A DNA stretch of 14,854 bases, from NCBI GenBank assembly GCA_046732855.1, contig JBKPNX010000247.1, forward strand, positions 1 to 14,854, written 5' to 3'. The position numbers and the translations under genes were made by a program. Source of the DNA: JBKPNX01 sp046732855 (lineage in GTDB: Bacteria > Pseudomonadota > Alphaproteobacteria > Geminicoccales > Geminicoccaceae). Shown one piece after another: positions 1 through 6,771 of this stretch (positions are counted from its first letter, which is position 1; each line of letters starts with the position of its first letter). The notes under the pieces were generated by a model. That model was not told the origin of the DNA, made no database searches, and saw only the letters and a program-made list of their open reading frames with translations.

Positions 1-1
1 G

Positions 2-556
2 GTCGAGCGACGAATCGCGCCGCGCGGCAAGCGGGCCGAGTACCGCCTGACCCGAGCCGGGCGCGAGCTCCAGCGGATCGTCGATGACCTGGGCGAGTGG
101 GGCGCGCGCTGGGCGTTCGGCGAGCCGCGAGCGAACGAGCTCGATCCGATCGTGCTGTTGTGGTGGATGCGCCGCCGTGTCCGGCGCGAGCGCGTTGGCA
201 GGCGGCGCGTCGTCGTTCAGTTCGATTTCCGCGGCGGTCCGACGCAGGGCTACTGGCTGCTGATCGAGCCGAACGACGTCTCGGTCTGCCTGAAGCACCC
301 CGGCCACGACATCGACGTGCTCGTGACCGCCGACATCATGGCGTTCTACCGGGTCTGGCTCGGACGATCGACCCTCGCCGAGGCCGTGCGGCGCGGCCAG
401 GTGCGCCTCGACGGAACGCCCGTCGACATCCGCGCCTTTCCGCACTGGTTCGCCTGGAGCCCGATGGCGGATGCCGTGCGCGCCGCCCTGCCCGCGCAGT
501 CCCCAGCGCCCGACCGTCGCCACGAACTCGCACTGACCAAAACCGGCGCCGGCTGA
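2..556 (+). CDS. HxlR-family winged-helix regulator with SCP2-like C-terminal domain (5' end outside window)
   Basis: Frame 2 is open from the window edge to the TGA at 554-556, so the start lies outside. The first visible residues (VERRIAPRGKRAEYRLTRAG) are the wing of an HxlR/MarR-like winged helix: the phrase AEYRLTRAGREL, then a helix ending EWGARW, is typical of HxlR proteins. After a linker the chain continues as an SCP2-like sterol-carrier fold (FDFRGGPTQGYWLLIEP, then DIDVLVTADIMAFYRVWLG, then a RGQVRLDGTP turn), a known C-terminal partner of HxlR DNA-binding domains. It is probably a cytoplasmic transcription factor whose C-terminal pocket may sense a hydrophobic ligand. An internal GTG at 152 opens a shorter ORF, but the wing motif upstream argues that the longer partial frame is right. 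The ligand and targets cannot be read from the sequence. Confidence 0.75.
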   Translation, partial: VERRIAPRGKRAEYRLTRAGRELQRIVDDLGEWGARWAFGEPRANELDPIVLLWWMRRRVRRERVGRRRVVVQFDFRGGPTQGYWLLIEPNDVSVCLKHPGHDIDVLVTADIMAFYRVWLGRSTLAEAVRRGQVRLDGTPVDIRAFPHWFAWSPMADAVRAALPAQSPAPDRRHELALTKTGAG

Positions 557-812
557 CCCGGCGGTGCGCGCTCGCGGCCGGCGACGACTTGATGGCGGCG
601 CTACAGCTCAACCAGATCCGCCCGAGGGTCGCCCGCTAACCTGGTCTCGGCGTGCTCACCGCGGCGATTGGCCCGAGCGGCGGCTCCTGGGGGTAGCCCC
701 CTGCTCTTGGTGTAGCCTGGGTTTGTGGACAGGGGGTGGTTCCCGGGCTTACTCACGGCTGCCGCATTCACGTCGTTCGGTCGTCGTGAGCGGGAGCGCC
801 GGCCGGATCCGG
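557..812. other. intergenic gap between convergent genes; one short G/C hairpin
   Basis: No coding frame here resembles a protein; the open frames on both strands are high-GC noise. A perfect GGGGG / CCCCC stem with a TAG loop lies at 689-701 but has no T-tract, so it is at best a weak terminator between the regulator and the minus-strand carboxymuconolactone decarboxylase gene. Confidence 0.4.
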
Positions 813-1153
813 TTAGTCGCGCCCGCCCGCCTCCTCGATCGCCTCGATGCTGAGGGCGGAGTGCGCGTACGCGCCACCCGCGCGCATCTCCGCCGCCACC
901 CAGATCGCCTCCATCAGCTCCTCCGGCGATGCCCCCTGGCGCAGGGCCGCTTTGGTGTGGCCGCGGATGCAATAGGGGCTCTGGGTGACGTGCGCACCGC
1001 GACCGCGATCAGCTGCTTGGTCTTCTCGGGCAGCGCACCGGCGCGGAACACGGCCTGGCTGAACTGGCGGAACGCGGCTTCGGCGTCCGGCGCCAAGGCG
1101 CGGCGCCTCTCCGCCAGCTCCCTGGTCGCTTGCGGATACATGCTCTCGCTCAT
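813..1153 (-). pseudogene. carboxymuconolactone decarboxylase (AhpD-like) gene broken by a one-base frameshift
   Basis: The N-terminal half reads in one frame from ATG 1153 (MSESMYPQATRELAERRRAL ... EKTKQLIAVAV). The C-terminal half reads in another frame down to TAA 813-815 (AHVTQSPYCIRGHTKAAL ... AEMRAGGAYAHS). Joined, they give a protein of about 113 residues, the normal length of small CMD-family proteins. One missing base around 994-995 (GTGCGCAC where GTGGCGCAC is expected) restores the frame. A strong ribosome site (AAAGGAG, GGAG at 1160-1163, 6 nt spacing) precedes the ATG. The family covers gamma-carboxymuconolactone decarboxylases and AhpD-type peroxidase partners. The CxxC of AhpD appears here as SPYC, with only one cysteine, followed by the conserved His (CIRGH). 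It is either a recent pseudogene or a sequencing error. Confidence 0.8.
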
Positions 1154-1419
1154 CGCTTTCTCCTTTCGTTCCCATTGCTTCCAGTAGCTCTAGCAGGCTA
1201 CGCGCGACCTCGCCCCGGGGGCCCCCTTGCACGCCGCTCGATAGGCGGCCGCTCGGGTTCACCCTCTCGGCCAGGCATGGCGTTGTGGAAGAGAGTATCG
1301 GGGCGGCAGGGCGCGTCCAGGTAATGCCCGATCACCGCGGCGCGGCGTCGCTCCCGCGCCAAGCCTCCCGGGCGCTCGCTATCAACAGGCGCGCCATGCG
1401 CCTGCCTGCCGGTGCGACT
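1154..1419. other. gap between ruvX and the CMD gene
   Basis: This 266-base stretch holds the ribosome site of the CMD gene at its left end. No other gene is recognisable. It contains a 10-base palindrome GGGGGCCCCC near 1217-1226. Any promoter for the CMD gene should lie here, but no convincing -35/-10 pair is seen. Confidence 0.35.
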
Positions 1420-1908
1420 TCAGCCGGCGACGCGCCGCGCCAGGGCATTCAAGAGATCCTGGAGCACCGCGGCGGCGGCGAGCGCGTCCAGCATCTCAAC
1501 GCGTTTTCTGCCGCGCAGGCCGGCGCGCTCCGCGGCCTCCTCCGCGGCAAACGTGGTGAGCCGCTCGTCCCACAACAGGATCGGCAGGCCGAGCGCGGCG
1601 TCGAGCTGCTCGGCGAACGCGCGCACCGCCTGACAGCGCGGCCCCTCGCTGCCGTCCATGTTGAGCGGCCAGCCGATGACGAGCGTGCCTGCCGCACGCT
1701 CGTGGATGATGCGCCTCAGCCGTTCCAGGTCATCCGCCCAGCGCCTGCGCCGGATCGTGACGAGCGGGGTCGCAAGCCGCCAGCCGGCATCGGCGCCGGC
1801 CACGCCGAGCGCGCGCTTGCTGACGTCGAGCGCAAGTAGACCCGGGCGCGCGCGCTCGGCCTCGGGCACGTGCGCCAGCAGGTCCTCGAGGTTGCTCAGG
1901 ATCGGCAA
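1420..1908 (-). CDS. ruvX: Holliday junction resolvase-like protein RuvX (YqgF family)
   Basis: It encodes a putative RNase H-fold nuclease (RuvX/YqgF), implicated in Holliday junction resolution and 16S rRNA 5' maturation. Motifs in order: LLALDVSKRALGVAGAD (first acidic strand, usually LDxGxKRxGxA), VIGWPLNMDGSEG (the VGLPLxMxG motif), LLWDERLTTFAAEEA (the DERxTT motif) and RVEMLDALAAAAVLQDLL (last acidic helix). The chosen start is TTG 1908, giving 162 aa: GGAAG lies at 1918-1922 with a 9-nt spacer, and the chain then begins at PILSNLEDLLAHVP, a typical short alphaproteobacterial N-terminal helix. The same frame stays open far upstream, to an ATG at 1974 and beyond, but that part is antisense to gatC and low in family character. 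The gene is divergent from gatC, an arrangement common in alphaproteobacteria. Confidence 0.88.
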   Translation of the reverse strand: MPILSNLEDLLAHVPEAERARPGLLALDVSKRALGVAGADAGWRLATPLVTIRRRRWADDLERLRRIIHERAAGTLVIGWPLNMDGSEGPRCQAVRAFAEQLDAALGLPILLWDERLTTFAAEEAAERAGLRGRKRVEMLDALAAAAVLQDLLNALARRVAG

Positions 1909-1991
1909 GGCGTGTAGCTTCCGCCGCGCTTTTGAGGCCCGACCGGCGGAGCACACACGCCGGCGCGAGGCCATCTGGAGGACCATGGCAC
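1909..1991. promoter_or_regulatory. divergent ruvX / gatC leader region with hairpin and gatC Shine-Dalgarno
   Basis: This 83-base divergent spacer must carry the start signals of both ruvX and gatCAB. A CCGGCG / CGCCGG inverted repeat (1943-1948 and 1958-1963, 9-base loop) would fold in the gatC leader. The gatC ribosome site TGGAGGA lies at 1976-1982, 9 nt before the GTG start. No clear -35/-10 boxes are seen. Confidence 0.4.
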
Positions 1992-2279
1992 GTGTCGCTC
2001 GATGAGGCCACCGTCGCGCGGATCGCGCGGCTCGCCCGGATCGCCGTCCCCGCGGACGAACTCGCGTCGCTCGCGACCGAGCTGTCGCGCGTCTTCGAGT
2101 GGATCGAGCAGCTGAACGAGGTCGAGACCGCGGGGGTGCCGCCGATGACCAGCGTCGCGGCGATGCGGCTCGCCTGGCGCGAGGACAAGGTGACCGACGG
2201 CGGCCGGCCCGAGGACATCCTGGCGAATGCGCCCGAGCGGCAGGATGGCTATTTCGTGGTGCCCAAGGTGGTCGAATGA
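1992..2279 (+). CDS. gatC: Asp/Glu-tRNA(Asn/Gln) amidotransferase subunit C
   Basis: A small structural subunit (95 aa) that wraps around GatA and GatB and stabilises the amidotransferase. The family signature is clear: SLDEATVARIARLARIAVPA, then LSRVFEWIEQLNEVETAGVPPMTSV, then a WREDKVTDGG loop and a C-terminus ending in VPKVVE. The start is GTG 1992, because homology begins exactly at SLDEATV and a GGAGGA ribosome site sits 9 nt upstream. An ATG at 1985 in another frame, only 2 nt after the ribosome site, would encode a six-residue peptide (MARVAR) ending inside gatC; it is probably a decoy but could tune initiation. The stop codon overlaps an ATG (ATGA, 2276-2279) that opens the first of two micro-ORFs before gatA. 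Confidence 0.93.
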   Translation: MSLDEATVARIARLARIAVPADELASLATELSRVFEWIEQLNEVETAGVPPMTSVAAMRLAWREDKVTDGGRPEDILANAPERQDGYFVVPKVVE

Positions 2280-2335
2280 GCGGTCCGCGTTGCGCAGGGT
2301 CGAGCGAGCGCTCGCCGCGCGCGGTAGCCAAATGA
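2276..2335 (+). CDS. micro-ORF 1 in the gatC-gatA junction (19 aa)
   Basis: It starts at the ATG overlapping the gatC stop (ATGA) and encodes MSGPRCAGSSERSPRAVAK, ending at a TGA that itself overlaps the next ATG (ATGA at 2332-2335). The peptide begins MSG like GatA and has no recognisable domain. A 12-base palindrome (GCGAGCGCTCGC, 2304-2315) lies inside it. It may simply carry terminating ribosomes from gatC towards gatA, or be debris of a junction duplication. The frame is certain; translation is inference. Confidence 0.35.
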   Translation: MSGPRCAGSSERSPRAVAK

Positions 2336-2367
2336 GCAGGCTCGCGCTGCCCCGGGTCGTCGAATGA
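2332..2367 (+). CDS. micro-ORF 2 in the gatC-gatA junction (11 aa)
   Basis: It encodes MSRLALPRVVE and stops at a TGA overlapping the gatA ATG (ATGA at 2364-2367). Its tail LPRVVE, followed by GAATGAGCGG, nearly repeats the end of gatC (VPKVVE, then GAATGAGCGG). This suggests that the gatC-end / gatA-start junction was duplicated. It supplies the only apparent translational coupling into gatA, since no Shine-Dalgarno is visible before 2364. Confidence 0.35.
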   Translation: MSRLALPRVVE

Positions 2368-3851
2368 GCGGGCTTACCGGGCTGACCCTGGCCGAGGCGC
2401 GCGACGGCCTCCTGAACAAGGAATTCTCGGCCAAGGAGCTGGCCGAGGCGCACCTTCAGGCGATCGAGGCGGGCCGCGCGCTGAATGCCTTCATCACCGA
2501 GACGCCCGAGCGCGCGCTCCAGATGGCGGCCGAGTCGGACCGCCGCATCGCCGCCGGTGACGCGCGGCCGCTCGAAGGCCTGCCGCTCGCGATCAAGGAC
2601 CTGTTCTGCACCGAGGGCGTGCTGACCACCGCCGGCTCGCGCATCCTCCACAACTTCGTGCCGCCTTACGAATCGACCGTGAGCGGCAATCTGTGGCGGG
2701 CGGGCGCGGTGCTGCTCGGCAAGACCAACCTCGACGAGTTCGCGATGGGCTCGTCGAACGTCACCAGCTGGTTCGGCCCGGTGGTGAATCCCTGGACCGA
2801 AGTCGGGGCCGAGGCGCCTCGCGTCCCGGGCGGCAGCTCCGGCGGCTCGGCGGCGGCGGTGGCCGCGCGCCTGTGCCTCGGCGCGACCGGCACCGACACC
2901 GGCGGCTCGATCCGCCAGCCGGCGTCGCTCTCCGGCATCGTCGGCATGAAGCCGACCTACGGCCGCTGCTCGCGCTTTGGCATCGTCGCGTTCGCGAGCT
3001 CGCTCGACCAGGCGGGGCCGCTGACGCGCACCGTGCGCGACTGCGCGCTGATGCTGCAGCACATGGCCGGCTACGACCCGAACGACAGCACCAGCGCTGA
3101 CGTGCCGCTGTCCGACCTGGAGGCGGCGCTCACCGGCGACGCGCGCGGCCTGCGCATCGGCATCCCGAAGGAGTATCGCCTCGAGGGCACGCCGGCCGAG
3201 ATCACGCGCCTGTGGCAGGCCGGCGTCGAGTGGCTGCAGGCGGCCGGCTGCACGGTCCGCGAGATCAGCCTGCCCCACACCAAATACGCGCTGCCGGTCT
3301 ATTACATCGTCAATCCGGCCGAGGCGTCGTCTAACCTCGCGCGCTACGACGGCATGCGCTACGGCCTGCGCGTGCAGGGCGACGACCTGATCGACACCTA
3401 TGCCCGGACCCGCGCGGCCGGCTTCGGCAAGGAGGTGCGCCGGCGGGTCATGATCGGCACCTACGTGCTCTCGGCCGGCTACTACGACGCCTATTATCTG
3501 AAGGCGCAAAAGGTGCGCACCTTGATCAAGCGCGACTTCGAGCAGGCGTTCCAAGAGGTCGATCTCGTCCTGACCCCGGCGACACCGACGCCTGCCTTCC
3601 GCATCGGGGACAAGATGGACGACCCGATCGCGATGTGGCTGAACGACGTGTTCACGGTGACCGGCAATCTCGCCGGCCTGCCGGGCATTTCGGTGCCGGC
3701 AGGGCTGTCGGCGGAGGGTCTGCCGCTCGGGCTGCAGCTGATCGGCCGGCCGTTCGACGAGGCGACCGTGCTGCGCGCGGCGGACGTGCTGGAGCGCGCG
3801 GCGGAGTTCACGGCAAAGCCGCCCTTTCTGGCCGTTGAGGCGACGCGATGA
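2364..3851 (+). CDS. gatA: Asp/Glu-tRNA(Asn/Gln) amidotransferase subunit A
   Basis: The glutaminase subunit of GatCAB (495 aa, the usual length). It hydrolyses glutamine and feeds ammonia to GatB to convert Glu-tRNA(Gln) and/or Asp-tRNA(Asn) to the amide forms. The amidase-signature fold is clear: the catalytic lysine in LAIKDLF (K78), the cis-serine in PGGSSGGSAAAVAA (about S158) and the nucleophile in TDTGGSIRQPAS (about S182). LLGKTNLDEFAMGSS and the C-terminal TGNLAGLPGISVPAG and LPLGLQLIGRPFDE are family blocks. Start ATG 2364 was chosen because MSGLTGLTLAEAR matches the family N-terminus. No ribosome site lies upstream, so it is probably translated by coupling through the ATGA chain from gatC. 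Its stop overlaps the gatB start (ATGA). Confidence 0.96.
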   Translation: MSGLTGLTLAEARDGLLNKEFSAKELAEAHLQAIEAGRALNAFITETPERALQMAAESDRRIAAGDARPLEGLPLAIKDLFCTEGVLTTAGSRILHNFVPPYESTVSGNLWRAGAVLLGKTNLDEFAMGSSNVTSWFGPVVNPWTEVGAEAPRVPGGSSGGSAAAVAARLCLGATGTDTGGSIRQPASLSGIVGMKPTYGRCSRFGIVAFASSLDQAGPLTRTVRDCALMLQHMAGYDPNDSTSADVPLSDLEAALTGDARGLRIGIPKEYRLEGTPAEITRLWQAGVEWLQAAGCTVREISLPHTKYALPVYYIVNPAEASSNLARYDGMRYGLRVQGDDLIDTYARTRAAGFGKEVRRRVMIGTYVLSAGYYDAYYLKAQKVRTLIKRDFEQAFQEVDLVLTPATPTPAFRIGDKMDDPIAMWLNDVFTVTGNLAGLPGISVPAGLSAEGLPLGLQLIGRPFDEATVLRAADVLERAAEFTAKPPFLAVEATR

Positions 3852-5449
3852 GCGAGGCGCGCCGCACCGACGATCTGATCCAGGGCGCGACCGGACCGTG
3901 GGAGGTCGTGGTCGGCCTCGAGGTGCACGCGCAGATCACCTCCGAGGCCAAGCTGTTCTCGGGCGCGCCCACCGCGTTCGGCGGCGCGCCGAATGCCCAC
4001 GTTTCGCCGATCGACGCCGGCATGCCGGGCATGCTGCCGTCGGTCAACCGCCGCTGCATCGAGCAGGCGGTCCGGACCGGCCTCGGCCTGCGCGCAGCGA
4101 TCAACCGGTTCTCGGTGTTCGAGCGCAAGAACTACTTCTACCCGGACCTGCCGAACGGCTATCAGATCTCGCAGTACGCGGAGCCCCTGGTCGGCAGAGG
4201 CAAGCTCATCATCGACCTCCCCGACGGCACGGCCAAAGAGATCGGCATCACGCGCCTGCACGTCGAGATGGACGCCGGCAAGAGCCTGCACGATGTGCGC
4301 GCCGACGCGACGCTCGTCGACCTCAACCGCTCGGGCGTGGCGCTGATGGAGATCGTCTCCGAGCCGGACATCCGCTCGGCCGAGGAGGCGGTCGCCTGCA
4401 TGCGCAAGCTGCGCTCGATCCTACGCTACCTCGGGACGTGCGACGGCAACATGGAGGAGGGCAACCTGCGCTGCGACGCCAACGTCTCGGTGCGCCGCCC
4501 GGGCGCGCCGCTCGGCATCCGCTGCGAGGTCAAGAACCTGAACTCGATGCGCTTCGTCGGCCGCGCGATCGAGTACGAGGCGAAGCGCCAGGTCGAGCTG
4601 ATCGAGGCGGGCGGCGCGGTCGAGCAGGAGACCCGCCTGTTCGATGCCGAGCGCGGCGAGACCCGCTCGATGCGCACCAAGGAGGAGGCGCACGACTACC
4701 GCTACTTCCCCGACCCCGACCTGCTGCCGCTCGAGCTCGACGAAGCGTTCATCGCGGCGATCGAACGGACGCTGCCCGAGCTGCCCGATGCCAAGAAGAC
4801 GCGGTTCATGGCCGAGTATGGTCTCTCCGCCTACGACGCCGAGGTGCTGGTCGCGGACAAGGCGTCCGCCGACTACTTCGAGGCGGCGCTTGGGAAGGCG
4901 GCGCGACACGGCTCGGCAGCCTCCCCAGCCTCGGCCCATCGCGAGGCGGCCCCGCCGGAAGCGGGGCGGACTGGCGGAAGCGCTGCTTCCGGCGCCGCCC
5001 GTGATCCCAAGCTGGTCGCGAACTGGCTCCTGACCGAGCTGCTCGGCGCGCTCAACCGGGCCGGGCGCGAGCTCGCGCGCTCGCCGATCACGCCGGACCG
5101 GCTCGGCCGCCTGGTCGACCTGATCCAGGACGGCACGATCTCCGGGCGGATCGCCAAGGACGTGTTCGCGGCGATGTTCGAGACCGGCGCGGAGCCGGCG
5201 GCGATCATCGAGCAGAAGGGCCTGAAGCAGATCTCGGATGCGAGCGCGCTCGAGCGGATCGCGGCCGAGATCATCGCCGCCAATCCCGACCAGGTGGCGA
5301 AGCTCCGGGACAACCCCAAGGTATTCGGCTGGTTCGTCGGTCAGGTGATGAAGGCGACGCAGGGCCAGGCCAACCCGCAGCTGGTCAACGAGGTGCTGAA
5401 GAGCGCGCTAATGCCCAAAGGGCTGCCAGAAAATCTGGACAAACCATGA
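3848..5449 (+). CDS. gatB: Asp/Glu-tRNA(Asn/Gln) amidotransferase subunit B, with an in-frame palindromic insertion
   Basis: The kinase/transamidase subunit (533 aa), which phosphorylates the misacylated tRNA-bound Glu/Asp and amidates it with ammonia from GatA. Family blocks: WEVVVGLEVHAQI, DAGMPGMLPSVN, NYFYPDLPNGYQISQY, LHVEMDAGKSLHD, VALMEIVSEPDIRS, VKNLNSMRFVGRAIEYE and KTRFMAEYGLSAYDAEVL, then the helical YqeY-like tail (DPKLVANWLLTELLGAL to NPQLVNEVLKSAL). Between YFEAALGK and RDPKL, where relatives have only a few residues, about residues 351-384 are an Ala/Ser/Gly/Arg-rich insert. It probably forms a surface loop ahead of the tail domain. The ATG overlaps the gatA stop (ATGA), and the gatB stop overlaps the next gene's ATG in the same way. 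The last residues (MPKGLPENLDKP) look atypical and may mark a recombination joint. Confidence 0.95.
   Translation: MSEARRTDDLIQGATGPWEVVVGLEVHAQITSEAKLFSGAPTAFGGAPNAHVSPIDAGMPGMLPSVNRRCIEQAVRTGLGLRAAINRFSVFERKNYFYPDLPNGYQISQYAEPLVGRGKLIIDLPDGTAKEIGITRLHVEMDAGKSLHDVRADATLVDLNRSGVALMEIVSEPDIRSAEEAVACMRKLRSILRYLGTCDGNMEEGNLRCDANVSVRRPGAPLGIRCEVKNLNSMRFVGRAIEYEAKRQVELIEAGGAVEQETRLFDAERGETRSMRTKEEAHDYRYFPDPDLLPLELDEAFIAAIERTLPELPDAKKTRFMAEYGLSAYDAEVLVADKASADYFEAALGKAARHGSAASPASAHREAAPPEAGRTGGSAASGAARDPKLVANWLLTELLGALNRAGRELARSPITPDRLGRLVDLIQDGTISGRIAKDVFAAMFETGAEPAAIIEQKGLKQISDASALERIAAEIIAANPDQVAKLRDNPKVFGWFVGQVMKATQGQANPQLVNEVLKSALMPKGLPENLDKP
4896..4999 (+). repeat. palindromic element inserted in frame inside gatB
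   Basis: The extra gatB segment contains two adjacent strong hairpins. The first is GCCCCGC (4949-4955) / GCGGGGC (4961-4967) with loop CGGAA. The second is CGGAAGC (4975-4981) / GCTTCCG (4985-4991) with loop GCT. The core CGGAAGCG occurs in both. Further left, CAGCCTC is repeated directly at about 4918-4933. Paired palindromes preserving the reading frame resemble REP/BIME-type or Rickettsia-palindromic-element-type insertions. No other copy is visible in this window, so its repeat status in the genome is inference. Confidence 0.55.
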
Positions 5450-6771
5450 TCCGCGGGATTACCAGGCTTCATCTGCGAGACGCTCGCTGCTTTGCCGGGG
5501 TCCACGACGTGCCCATAGCCCCGCTCACCTTACTCGTTGGCGAGAACAGCACTGGCAAGTCGTCATTCCTGGCGCTGCTACGGATAGCAGCAGAAATTGC
5601 TCAAGGTGATCTTTCTCCCGGCTTTAACGCGGAGCCTTTTTTGCTGGGAGCATATGATCAAATTGCGAATTACAGGGGTGGTCGGGCTGGTCGGGCCCGC
5701 AGTTTTGAAGTGGGCATCACCGTCACCGCCTCCCCACGTACAACAGACGTGGTTCGGGAACCATTACGATGTAGGGCGACGTTTGAGAAACAAGGTGCTC
5801 AGCCGATAATCACTGATTTGACCTGGGATATCGGGGCCTACTCCATACGGATTAAACGAAGTGGTCGGCGGGCGGAGGCCATAACTGTCACCGCTCCTAA
5901 CTTCCGGCAAGAGCTCACTGGAGCTAGCCTGGGACGCCTTGGCAGCTTCAAGTATTTTGATACTTCCATGCTTCCTATCCTGGCCATGCGCATCGAAGAG
6001 AGCGCCAGAGGTCGAAGAACAGCCACCGACCAGGAGCAAAAGGCCTTGCGCGATATCACTCACATTTTCATGCGCCATCTCAGTGTCTTGTCAGGCGGTG
6101 TACATGCCTTCGCCCCCGTTCGCAGCCGCCCTGAGCGCACTTACAATCCGATCGAGGAGAGCCCGCGCTCGGAAGGGTCACATGTGCCCATGGTCCTCGC
6201 AAAAACTTTTTTCACCGAGCGAAACCGATGGGAGCAGATTAGATCTGCACTGAACGATTTTGGCGAGGCATCTGGGATCTTCCATGAGATATCCGTTCGC
6301 CCACTCGGCCAAGCAGAGAGTGATCCCTTCCAGATCGTAGTTAAAATAGCAGGTCCTTTCTCTAACCTGATTGACGTTGGCTACGGCGTGAGCCAGGTCT
6401 TACCGATAGTTGTCGATCTTCTGCTGAATCAATCCAGCCGGACCTACCTTCTCCAGCAACCTGAGGTTCACTTACACCCGCGAGCACAAGCTGAGCTCGG
6501 TTCCTTTCTGGCTGGGTTCGTTAAAGAAACTAACTCACAGCTTATCGTGGAAACACACAGCGACTACATCATAGATAGGCTGCGCTCTGATATTCGAGAT
6601 AGCAAGAATTTGTCTTGCGACGATGTGTTGATACTTTTCTTTGAACGACAGGATCTAGATGTAAGAATACATCCAATCAACATTGATGAAAGAGGAAATC
6701 TAAGGAAAACCCCGCACGGATACAGGTCCTTTTTCTTGCAAGAACAGCAACTGCTGCTCGGCATTGCTTAA
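5446..6771 (+). CDS. AAA ATPase, OLD/ABC-like (AAA_15/AAA_21 type)
   Basis: A 441-aa cytoplasmic ATPase of the SMC/OLD/ABC-like AAA_15/AAA_21 kind, common as the sensor partner in phage-defence modules. The N-terminus (ITRLHLRDARCFAG) is the typical first strand. Walker A is GENSTGKSS (residues 32-40). The Walker B region is YLLQQPEVHLHPRAQAELGS (Q337-E340), where QQPE replaces the usual D/E-E-P-E but keeps the catalytic-type glutamate and the HLHP motif. The switch histidine is in IVETHSDYIIDRLR (H371). The start ATG overlaps the gatB stop (ATGA), so translation may be coupled to gatB. The stop TAA overlaps the ATG of the PIN gene (TAATG). Composition drops sharply against gatB (6601-6660 has 23 G/C of 60; 4741-4800 has 39 of 60), a sign of transfer. 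The specific family is not known to me. Confidence 0.85.
   Translation: MIRGITRLHLRDARCFAGVHDVPIAPLTLLVGENSTGKSSFLALLRIAAEIAQGDLSPGFNAEPFLLGAYDQIANYRGGRAGRARSFEVGITVTASPRTTDVVREPLRCRATFEKQGAQPIITDLTWDIGAYSIRIKRSGRRAEAITVTAPNFRQELTGASLGRLGSFKYFDTSMLPILAMRIEESARGRRTATDQEQKALRDITHIFMRHLSVLSGGVHAFAPVRSRPERTYNPIEESPRSEGSHVPMVLAKTFFTERNRWEQIRSALNDFGEASGIFHEISVRPLGQAESDPFQIVVKIAGPFSNLIDVGYGVSQVLPIVVDLLLNQSSRTYLLQQPEVHLHPRAQAELGSFLAGFVKETNSQLIVETHSDYIIDRLRSDIRDSKNLSCDDVLILFFERQDLDVRIHPINIDERGNLRKTPHGYRSFFLQEQQLLLGIA

Noticed and set aside
689..701. Rho-independent terminator
   Set aside because: A 5-bp G/C stem with 3-base loop and no T-run; too weak to call.
1896..3554. 552-codon minus-strand open frame opposite gatC/gatA
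   Set aside because: Low-complexity A/R/G/H/D-rich translation without any motif, typical antisense of a high-GC gene; the plus strand encodes clear GatC and GatA.
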